This document shows positions 1 through 7,637 of a stretch of 14,769 nucleotides of DNA, one piece after another (position 1 is the stretch's first letter; each line of letters starts with the position of its first letter). The position numbers and the translations under genes were made by a program. Below the pieces are notes generated by a model that worked only from the letters and a program-made list of their open reading frames with translations, searched no databases and was not told the DNA's origin. This DNA is from Ettlia oleoabundans (taxonomy: Eukaryota; Chlorophyta; Chlorophyceae; Chlamydomonadales): assembly GCA_019693395.1 (NCBI GenBank), contig JAAMXP010003951.1, positions 1 to 14,769 on the forward strand, read 5' to 3'.

Positions 1-29
1 GGCGGGGGCGGGGGCGGGGGCGGGGGCTG
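1..29. repeat. GGGGGC hexamer microsatellite (window edge)
   Basis: Nearly five uninterrupted copies of a six-base unit (five G then C) form the first bases of the window and probably continue to its left. It lies in what appears to be the last intron of the RGG-protein gene, because the reading frame used by the exon at 175 has a stop codon just upstream of the acceptor. The plus strand has several closely spaced G5 runs, which could fold as a G-quadruplex in DNA or pre-mRNA. Whether this affects splicing cannot be judged from sequence. Confidence 0.85.
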
Positions 30-174
30 ACCCACCAGGGTTTTACCCCACACACTTGTCTTGGGGGGTCTGAGGGACAGGAATGCTGGGAGGGTGGGTG
101 TGGATTTGCCGCCTGGCGAGCATGTTGCAGCCCAATCATCCTCCAACCCCCCATTTTCGTGGCCTTGACTGCAG

Positions 175-450
175 GAGTTTCTTTCCAAGTGCGGCAAGCA
201 TGAGGGAACACGCGCCACGGCCCACCTGGTTGCAGCCACCGCCCTGCCCGAGCTTAAGGAGCGGGAGCAGCAGTATGGGGGAGGTGCAGGCGGCTTTGGC
301 AGCAACAGCAACGGCTTCCAGCGAGGCGGGCGGGGTGTGAGCTATGGAGGGCGCGCCAGCAGCAGCGGCGGCGGCCGTGGTGGCCGTGGTGGCTTTAGCA
401 GCGGTCGAGGCGGCTTTGGGAGCCGTGGCGGCCGCGGTGGCAGAAAGTGA
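175..450 (+). CDS. RGG-box nucleic-acid-binding protein, last exon (5' partial)
   Basis: This is the final coding exon of a gene that starts left of the window. A clean acceptor (TTGACTGCAG) ends at 174, and the frame from 175 is open for 91 codons to TGA at 448-450; the same frame has a TGA in the last bases of the intron, so the acceptor is needed. The first ~35 residues are a mixed charged helical-looking segment (…HLVAATALPELKEREQQ), followed by a Gly/Ser/Arg-rich tail with a dense RGG/GRGG cluster ending GGRGGRK. RGG boxes bind RNA or G-rich nucleic acid and are targets of arginine methylation in proteins such as fibrillarin, GAR1, nucleolin and some DEAD-box helicases. The part seen here does not tell which of these families it belongs to. 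It is convergent with the PLATZ gene on the other strand. Confidence 0.75.
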   Translation, partial: EFLSKCGKHEGTRATAHLVAATALPELKEREQQYGGGAGGFGSNSNGFQRGGRGVSYGGRASSSGGGRGGRGGFSSGRGGFGSRGGRGGRK

Positions 451-716
451 GGGCGCCTGTCAGTCTCCTTCTCTAAAAAATTAACAGAGCCTGCCACTTT
501 TGCCTATTCTCAATTTGCTGCTGTTCTGTTTCCCCGCACTTTTGCTTTGTGCTAGCAATTCCCCATGTGCTGATTTAGTTGTCCACACACTGGCAATCTC
601 CGTTTCCTATCCTGAACCAGTGCTTCTTTGTTCTCTCTAGTGAGAACCGAGCTGTTATTACAATCCTGCCAAAACAAACAAGTCCAATAAAGCGTGCAGC
701 GTTTGCAGCTGCCCAC
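451..716 (+). other. 3' UTR / intergenic region after the RGG gene
   Basis: This is a T-rich stretch with no credible coding frame, between the RGG stop codon and the probable end of the convergent PLATZ transcript. It contains one AATAAA hexamer at 686-691, which is a candidate poly(A) signal for the plus-strand gene. The usual green-algal TGTAA motif is not seen on the plus strand here. Confidence 0.5.
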
Positions 717-721
717 TTACA
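717..721 (-). promoter_or_regulatory. Candidate TGTAA polyadenylation signal for the PLATZ gene
   Basis: The minus strand reads TGTAA here (TTACA on plus), about 490 bases downstream of the PLATZ stop. TGTAA is the known poly(A) signal in chlorophyte algae. A second minus-strand copy lies at 658-662. The region 722-1212 has chance open frames on both strands but nothing recognisable, so it is best read as a long PLATZ 3' UTR. Confidence 0.4.
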
Positions 722-1212
722 CATAAAGCTTTGGGCAGGAAAATAGACGCAACAGCAGGTTTAGTGCTACATCACATGGCATTCTATGTACAGCGGAGGC
801 GCAGACGGGCCAGTTGAATAGGAGGAGGCAGGATAGGGTATACATCGGCAAGGATCCCAGCAAAAGCAAACAAAAGCAAAAGAAGGGCAAAAGGTGCGAT
901 GTATAATAAAAGGGTTGGATCAGGGGCATCATCGGTTACGGCAGAAGTGCAGTGCATTCCGGGCAAGGGTATTGTGATGGCTTCCACGAGCAGCGCCCTG
1001 TACAATGTGTGCTGCTCCAACGTGAGCCAGTCACATGCTGTGGCACCACTGCCCAAGGCAGCAATACGCTCCAAGGGCGGCGAGCAGGTAAATCTGTTCT
1101 TCGCAATTTGCTTCGTCAAAGGGCGCAGGAGTGTTCCAAGGTTGCGTCCAGTCAAGTCAGTGTCAAGGCGTGCCATGGGGCATTGTATTGTGGAGAGTCA
1201 GCTGCATGCTGA

Positions 1213-3216
1213 TCAGCTGATGTGGCTGCGCTCCGGCCGATCCGTCTTCCGCCGCTTGCTGCGGATGCTGCCGGCCTCGCAGCCGCTGCTGCAGAGCGTG
1301 GCGTGGGACACATCCAAGGTGGCCAGCGAGCACAATGGTAACGGGGGGGCAGCCACAGCGTATGTTTGCCGTTTCGTGGATGCAAGCCTGCAGCGGGAAA
1401 GTGAGGGTGGGAGATGTAGTTGCAGCATTAGTTGGGGGGCGGGTGGAGGGACCACGAGGGCTGACAAACTGCAGTAAACAGTTGCCAGCCCCCAACTAAG
1501 CACAGCTTCGCAAGAATGTTGGCATCCCTTCCACGTTTACGCCAGCATACAAGCGTAAGCTGCATGGGCATTACAGGATGAAAGCATACAACCAAGCAGG
1601 CGGGAGGCAGCGGCGGCCTTGACACCACACCTGCTCGCTGACTGCTGCCGCGCTTGCGTGCTCAGCAGCATCGCTGCCGCTGCCGCTGCAGGCGCCATAT
1701 CGCTGTCGCAGCATGCTGCTGTTGCTGCCCCCCTTGGTGTTATGGGTGCCAGCCCAAATTCCACGTCCACCTTGCAGCGCAACGAGCAGTAGGTGCAGTC
1801 GTGGCGCAGCGGCTTGTGGCACCCCATGCAGGTGTGGTCAAAGGCGGGGCACTTCTGCTCCTTCTCCACATTCTGCACAAGAGCGTACGAGGGTAGGGGC
1901 GCAGAATCGAAAGTGTAACGGGCAAAACCGGCAGGCATACGGGGCAGTAGCCAGCATGACACACCCCCAGCCCTCACTGAAGGTGCAGGAAAACCAGTGG
2001 CACAGCCTGCTGCTTTTCCGCCTTGGTTACCCTGCCCCTCACCTTTGGATGGATGAGTACAGCCCGGCGTGAATTGATGCAGTAGGCCTGCACCCCGCTG
2101 ACGTCATACAGCGGCTGGATGTCGTCCACGTGAACGCATGTCTGGTACCTGCAGGGGCCGCAGACGCATGGGGGAGCAGGCGGTTGGGACACAGGAGGGC
2201 CACGGTTTGGCAAGAAATGTGGCGCTGCCAATTAGTAAGGTAGACAAGGATGGCAGGAAGATAAGCAGGCAGGCTGATGTGCAAGAAGAAAGGCAAGCAG
2301 GTAGGCAGATGATTGTCCCCTGTTCAGCATTCCCCTTGCTGGCACTCCTTGCCTGCCCCGCTCACTCACATGTACTTGCGTATCTGGAACACTCGACCTG
2401 GGCAGCATGCAGCGTGCGCTTGCAGGCACAATTTGCACATGCCAGTGCCGTGTGCATGTGTGCAGGACAGGCAGTATTGGTTGTTCTCGTTGCGCTTGAG
2501 ATTGCCGTTGCGCACCGTGCCTGGGTGGCAGCGGCAGCCGGCAGGCTCAAACAGCGAGGAGGTGAAGAGACCCATCAGCCAGGGATCAGGGCCACTGATG
2601 GCAGCGGGGGCAGGGATGGGAGGGGCATAGGAGGCAACGATGGGCAGTGGCTGGTCTACCACGCCGCCGGATGCAGCTGCATCCTCTGGGCGACTGTCCA
2701 CTGCAGGCGGGCCCGCAGAGGTTTCGCTGTCGCTGGGGCTTGGCTTGGCTGCCGAGATCTGGTCATGCTTGGCCCTGCGGGGGGCAACAGAAAGGAGAGC
2801 AGGAGCAGAGAGGCTTCTTTGCGACAAACTTGTGCCAGCCTAATTGGAGAAGGCGCAAAATGTGCTAGCAGCGGCCGCTCTGCAGCCAGCGACAGCGGGG
2901 TTCCCAAGCGGCCGCCGAACTGGAGCCCAACCACCAATGCCAGACTCACAGTGGGCTCTTGATCACGTTCTTGATGTTCAGATCGGCTTCGTCCGCGCTT
3001 GAAGTTGGGGTCTCCACCTGATGCTCTGCCTGCACATGCATAACAGAAGCGGCAGGAGCGTTCCACGAGCAGCATTCAAGGGGCGGTTTGAAACGGGTGG
3101 CGGGCTGGCAGCAGCGCTGATTGCAGCTGCCTGCCCACAATCGCCGCCCTATCCACCTTAAAAAAGAAGGGGCGGTCCAGCATAACGTCCTGGGGCAGTA
3201 GCTGCACTGCTTCCAT
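1213..3216 (-). CDS. PLATZ zinc-finger DNA-binding protein (6 exons, 355 aa)
   Basis: Exons on the minus strand: 3216-3157, 3029-2950, 2774-2370, 2148-2043, 1872-1631, 1387-1213; every junction keeps phase. The start is the first ATG in frame. After a ~105-residue Ser/Pro/Ala-rich leader comes the PLATZ core: DPWLMGLFTSSLF at ~109-122, a first zinc cluster (C127-x2-H130, C148-x2-C151, C160-x2-C163, H167-x2-C170), then IRKYMYQTCVHVDDI and the conserved SGVQAYCIN block (~199-207), and a second cluster C232-x2-C235-x10-C246-x3-C250 (CMGCHKPL…YCSLRCKVD). PLATZ proteins are zinc-dependent nuclear DNA-binding factors of plants and green algae; some land-plant members repress AT-rich promoters or associate with the RNA polymerase III machinery. 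Odd points: the canonical second His of the first cluster is Cys, and the H130-C148 spacer is 17 residues, longer than in land plants. The C-terminus carries a basic SKRRK stretch, comparable in position to the basic tail of plant PLATZ proteins. The last exon and its junction are the least certain part. Confidence 0.9.
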
Positions 3217-3273
3217 GGTGGTGCTTGGCTCTGCTTGGGTGCCAAGCCAAGTGGAGGGGCGTGAAAGCCTGCA

Positions 3274-3310
3274 CCAATGGGTCAAAATTGGTCAATTGGT
3301 TGCCAATTGG
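3274..3310 (-). promoter_or_regulatory. CCAAT-box cluster upstream of the PLATZ gene
   Basis: Three ATTGG pentamers on plus (CCAAT on the minus, PLATZ-coding strand) lie at 3287-3291, 3295-3299 and 3306-3310. Plus-strand CCAAT copies are at 3274-3278 and 3303-3307, the last forming a CCAATTGG palindrome. The cluster is 58-95 bases upstream of the PLATZ ATG. CCAAT is the NF-Y binding pentamer; clustering and position suggest a proximal promoter element, but this is inference. Confidence 0.45.
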
Positions 3311-4252
3311 CGTTTGATCAGCAAGGCCGTGCCGCCCAGCGCCTCGAGGCACCCGCACTGCGCTGGCTGTTGCACACGGACAGGGGCGCGGCTGGGCGCG
3401 GCAGGGTGCAGGGGGTGCCTAGGGTGTCCGCATACAAGACGATGGGCAGTTGATCGAGCGAGAATGGGCGGCGTGTAACCCCCCGACACCAAAGCCCAAC
3501 AGAGTTGGGTCCCGCCGCGTGTCGTTCGGTTGTTTGAGCACCACGCTCCTGCTGCTGCAGTCCCAAGGACAAGCCCAAGGCCCAGTGTAGTGCAGGTCAA
3601 GCGTTTGGAGACTGGCGTTTCCAGGCGACCGCCCGCACCTGTGCGAATTGAGTTGCACTTCTATGGAACAGTGGTTTGCAGAACCGCGGCGCTTAATTGG
3701 AGATGTAGCGGGAATGCCTTGCCTAACTGCGATCACGGAAGTACATGACGTGCAGTGGGAGATGACTAGCCGGAAGTGAACAGGCGGGACAGCTGGCAGT
3801 ACGCGGTGATGGAACTTTGCATCTTTGGCCAACAGACCGCAGCCTGTGGCCTGATCAGTTGCAAGTCCTAATTTGAAGAGCTAGACAAGGGAGATTGCTA
3901 CCTGCCTGGGTGAGGTAAACCACCAGGAGCTTGTAGCAAAGCGATCTAGCCTCTCGACACTCACCGCGCCGGTTGCACGGGCGTTGCTGCCACACATGCC
4001 ATACTGAAAGAGTGCCCCGCTGTGTTCCGTTCGGGGCGCCGCTCTTGACGCCACTGCTGAACATGGTGCTGCTGCTCCCTGCTTGGCGTTCCCTGGCTGA
4101 TACTTACTGGCATTCATGTGGCTAGAATGTGCTTCCTAACACACATCGGGTTGCCAGCAACGCAGAATAGACCAATGCCCTCATGCCATGCAGGATCCCC
4201 TGCCGTCCATCCGCAGCAGCTAGTCCGCAGCCTTCGGTGGTCAAGCGCAAGC
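3311..4252. other. Shared upstream region between divergent PLATZ and Pin1 genes
   Basis: About 0.9 kb lies between the PLATZ promoter cluster and the Pin1 core start. Small open frames occur on both strands (up to ~137 codons), but none shows a recognisable domain, and I found no exon chain with conserved content. The segment probably holds both promoters and 5' UTRs. The right-hand end (4127-4252) is open in the Pin1 frame and may encode an N-terminal extension. Confidence 0.5.
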
Positions 4253-4920
4253 ATGTCGGCGGCCTCCCAAGTGCGCGTCAGTCACCTGCTAGTCAAGCAT
4301 CGGGGCAGCCGAAGGCCCAGCAGCTGGAAGGAGCCGGTGGTGACACGCAGTGAGGAGGAGGCGCTGGCAATGGTAGGGCAGTTCCGGGAGCAGATTGCAG
4401 CAGCACCCGACGTTCCTGCCACCTTTGCGGCTCTGGCATCCACAGAGAGCCACTGCAGCAGTGCTCACAATGGCGGTGACCTGGGCTTTTTTGGGTATGT
4501 GCACGGAGCATGGCATTGCTGTCAAATTTCGACCACTTGCAACCAGTCGTTGTATTATGGCGTTGCTGCTGCGCTGCTGCTTGGTCTAGAGTTGTCAGCT
4601 GCGCACGTGCAAGCACCAGGCTAACCGTAACATCAGGCTGAGCTTCTGCAGGCGTGGCCAGATGCAGAAGGCCTTTGAGGATGCGGCCTTTGCCCTGCAG
4701 GTCGGCGAGCTTAGCCAGCCCATCTCCAGCGACTCAGGTGCGCCTTGGGGCTAACCTTTCCTTTCCTTTATTTAGTGGACTGCACTATGCATGCATCGCT
4801 TTTTTGTGGCATTTGCTGCTTCTGTGCAACCATCATTATCATAGCATTGATCGCTCTTGCATGCGTATATTGAATCTCTTTGCTTTTGCAGGATGCCACA
4901 TCATCTTGCGGACCGGTTGA
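4253..4920 (+). CDS. PIN1: Pin1-type parvulin peptidyl-prolyl cis/trans isomerase, WW-less (3 exons, 118 aa)
   Basis: Exons 4253-4494, 4652-4737 and 4892-4920 join in phase to give 118 residues, the size of plant Pin1 proteins (Arabidopsis PIN1At is 119 aa). It isomerises phosphoSer/Thr-Pro bonds and so changes the shape of phosphorylated signalling proteins, usually in nucleus and cytosol. The active site is complete: H11, the phosphate-binding K15/R20/R21 in [11 protein letters not shown], catalytic Cys C68 (SHCSSA), M85/Q86/F89 in [12 protein letters not shown]109 and H112. The WW domain of animal and fungal Pin1 is absent, as in plants. The residue before H112, normally Val or Ile (DSGVHII), is Cys. 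The ATG at 4253 is chosen because it matches the family start, but the frame stays open to an upstream ATG at 4127. It is divergent from PLATZ. Confidence 0.96.
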
Positions 4921-5164
4921 AAGCAGCTGTGCAGCACTGGTACCTATAGCGCTTATGAACCACGAAGGGCCTCTTATCATGCACCAGCGTTTTGATTAGT
5001 CGCAAGCGCTGTGTAGCTGAAAAAATTCAAATCCGGAGTGGCACCAGTTCACCACATCAGCACAGAACAAACATGACGAGCGACAGCAGGACGGCAGGAC
5101 ATGACACAGGCATGCCACACATGCAGCGTTGACAAGCCGTTCCCCACCTGTATTTTCCTTCGAA
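4921..5164 (+). other. Intergenic: Pin1 3' UTR and HDO-gene upstream region
   Basis: This 244-base spacer separates two genes in the same direction. No TGTAA motif was found on the plus strand and no coding content was seen. In the HDO frame there is no ATG upstream of 5165, which supports that start. Confidence 0.45.
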
Positions 5165-7390
5165 ATGGCCTCCGTCATTGCAATCCAAACGGCCTGCATC
5201 CCCGTTGCCCACGCAGCGAGCACCCAGCGCAGGGTTGTGGCCCAGAGCAAGCCGACCGCACGGCCCGCCAGTAGCAAGGTAAGGTGTTCTTTGCCGCCCA
5301 GTGTCGGTGCTGCACGACATGACCGCTTACAAGTGCGATGCCGTGGTGGGCTGCAGAGGTCCGTGAAAGCACATGTCGCGGCACCCCTGGAGAAGCCTGT
5401 GACTCTGATCCCTAGCATAGGTATGCTGCATCATTATGAGGTAACAGTCGTACAGTGACGTTGCGGCCGGTCAAGCGCAAAAAAACGACCGGGACCCGTC
5501 CGCCACAACGGGTGTCAAGCTCCTGCTCCTCCCTGTTCTTTTGGATGCAGACCATGCCCTGCTTCCCGAGATGATCAGCAAGGAGGCGGTGCGGGCATTG
5601 GAGGTACGCCTAAAAAGGGTGGCCAAACTGTTTTACGGCCATCGCCGCCACAGCTGTGTTTGCTGTTACAAGCCCTCTCCACTCGTTGGATTCGTCTATT
5701 TTTGGCATCCACCTTTTGCAGTATGGCAGCTGTTTGATGACAAGCACAAATTCTTGTCTAACATGCAGGCTGAGCTGGACAACGGGGCCTCCATTGCCGC
5801 GCTGCGCCGCTTCAACGACCTACTGGCCAACCTACCCGCTGACAGCTGGGGTGAGCAAGGATGCCTGCTTGAAATTGGGCAGAGTAACTTGATTCTCTTG
5901 ACTCTTAAGCCTACAGCCCTCCCCCAAGCTGCCCACATGCCCCCAGCCTGCTGCCTGCCTTCCTCGCTTCTCGTCTGCCCTGGCCTGCAGAGGCGCGTCT
6001 GCGCCCCGTAATGAACGAGCTGGCCTACAACCTGGAATCGTTCAACCCCGCCTTCACCGCGGTGCTGCTAAAGGTGCAGCAGACCATTGGCGTCAGTGAC
6101 TATGTGCGCCGGGACACCGCGCTGAAGCACCTCATCCAGCCGCTGGCGGGCGAGTATGGCATGCACAACAACGAGGCCCAGGGTGAGGGGGCGGGTGGAT
6201 GAGTGGGTGGATGGCGGATGAAAGATGGCGGGCAGACTGCTGCTAAGGGTGGTGGGAGGTGGGCGAGGAAGCCAACCTGGTGAATGAGACTGGTCTGATA
6301 CCGGGATGTTGCCAAATCTCAGTGTATGTCGCCGAGTCAAGTTGCCTAGTTTTGATTCTGAATAGGCTCTGTTGTTTCCCAGCATCTTGCGGTCCTTCCC
6401 TGCCCCTGACGTGCCTGCAGCCCGCACCCACCGCGAGCTCTTTTCTATGTTCTACGCCGACCTGATGAAAGAGCCGCTGGAGACAGTGCTGGCCGCCAAC
6501 CCGCGCCCAGCAGCCGCCGAGCTGTTCTTCAGCCAGATGATGCGAGACCTCAACGATGCCGGTGGCGAGGTTATGCAGCAGGTGTGCGTGACTGGGTGGG
6601 TTGGGTGNNNTGCACTGCTGTGGATGCCGGTGGGCCGATTCTATCAGTTGTTTGTTGACCGTTGCATGGGGCTTCTAATGTCGTCTTTGGTTTGCTGTTG
6701 TTCGTTGGTGCTGGCTGGGGCACTCTGCCTATTATGGGGGGTGGCTGGCGTGGGGCACGCTGGTTGCACCGGCTGTGATGGTCGCGACTGGCGGTGTGAT
6801 GTTGGCCGCTCAAACACAGCCAGCGCGTGACTGTTGACCGCCCTGCTCCTGCCCCCAGGCCTGCTACGCCATGGGATACAACCTGGCCATTGAGTACCTG
6901 GCCGACTATGAGAAGACCTGGATGCTGGACTCGTTCCGTGCGCTCAACGCACGCGTGCTGGAGCCGCAGGGCCGGCCCCTCACTGAGTGGGTGTTCCTGG
7001 AGGTGCGGGAGCCTCGTTGTCTTGTTCTAGTCAAGACCATTCAAGTGGAAATGCCTGGGCAGATTGGGAGCGGGAGAGAGGAACACCAAGCTCAGGCATT
7101 ACAGTTTTGGTACAAAAAAACACAAAGGACACGGGAGTGCCGTTGGGACGCCTGCCTACATAACCTGGGAGCTGCGCACCAGCACTGAGCATCGACCCCT
7201 TAACCCCACCCCCTTCCTGCAGGTGCACGCCGAGGGCGAGGCGGAGCATGCCGCCATTGGGCACGAGGCGGTCGTTGCATTTGTGCCAGCAGCAGAGGAG
7301 GGCGTGCTCCGCCGCGCGATGCTGGACCACGACCGCGACATGGCCGCCTTCTACAACCACCTGGCAGACCTGCTGGAGCGCGAGGCATAA
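5165..7390 (+). CDS. Heme-oxygenase-like (HDO/TenA-fold) metal-dependent oxidase, probably plastid-targeted (8 exons, 338 aa)
   Basis: Exons 5165-5278, 5357-5420, 5551-5603, 5730-5850, 5991-6182, 6421-6581, 6859-7002 and 7223-7390 keep phase at every junction. Residues 1-~50 are rich in Ala, Ser, Thr and Arg with no acidic residue before ~49, typical of an algal organelle transit peptide. The rest (~78-335) is predicted all-helical. Candidate metal ligands follow the order known in heme-oxygenase-like diiron/iron oxidases (CADD, UndA, SznF type): E172 (AGEYG), H185 (RTHRELF), E247 (LAIEYLADYE), then H285-x3-E289-x2-H292 (VHAEGEAEHA), matching the family H-x3-D/E-x2-H helix. Relatives include the Chlamydia CADD pABA-forming enzyme, the UndA decarboxylase and N-oxygenases; the substrate here is unknown. 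The E172-H185 spacing (12) is a little longer than the x6-x9 that I recall from characterised members, and E179 is an alternative. The acceptor of exon 4 could also be after 5768. A 3-base N run lies in intron 6. Confidence 0.82.
6607..6609. other. Three unresolved bases (NNN)
   Basis: A short ambiguous run in intron 6 of the HDO-like gene (6582-6858). It does not touch coding sequence or the splice sites used in the model. Confidence 0.99.
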
Positions 7391-7543
7391 GCAGCATTGG
7401 GATTAGCTACTGCGATGCCCCATGGCAACCCTGATGAATTTCAGTCAACCTTTCTATTTCCCTCAGAGCTGGCCGCTGTGCTCCTCTGTCCCAGTGTTTA
7501 TCCGTGCTTGCATGTGCTTCTGCGCCATTGCGCAAATGAAGGT

Positions 7544-7548
7544 TGTAA
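7544..7548 (+). promoter_or_regulatory. TGTAA polyadenylation signal of the HDO-like gene
   Basis: This chlorophyte poly(A) pentamer lies 154 bases after the TAA stop at 7388-7390 and before the stop of the convergent HMG-box gene at 7638, which is the expected place for the end of the plus-strand transcript. The 247-base convergent spacer holds nothing else recognisable apart from a weak 5-bp stem (7602-7606 with 7615-7619). Confidence 0.55.
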
Positions 7549-7637
7549 CATCATAACCAAAATGGCAAGCTGCAGATAAACAATAAGTAACTTCTGTTTT
7601 TGCCGACGAATCCTTCGGCGGAAGCAGCAACATGTGC

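Noticed and set aside
784..1176. 130-codon minus-strand open frame with a hydrophobic stretch
   Set aside because: It lies downstream of the PLATZ stop, has no recognisable motif or strong splice link, and fits the PLATZ 3' UTR.
899..1477. 192-codon plus-strand open frame
   Set aside because: Antisense to the last PLATZ exon and its 3' UTR; composition is low-complexity with no family signature.
2138..2962. 274-codon plus-strand open frame, the longest uninterrupted frame in the window
   Set aside because: It is antisense to the PLATZ zinc-finger exons 3 and 4 and their introns; the minus strand carries the clear conserved domain.
3746..3752. TGACGTG bZIP-type motif in the PLATZ/Pin1 upstream region
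   Set aside because: A single seven-base match is expected by chance and has no supporting context.
5467..5491. Six-base inverted repeat (CCGGTC/GACCGG) around an A-run
   Set aside because: Short stem inside intron 2 of the HDO-like gene; too weak to call a terminator or structured RNA.
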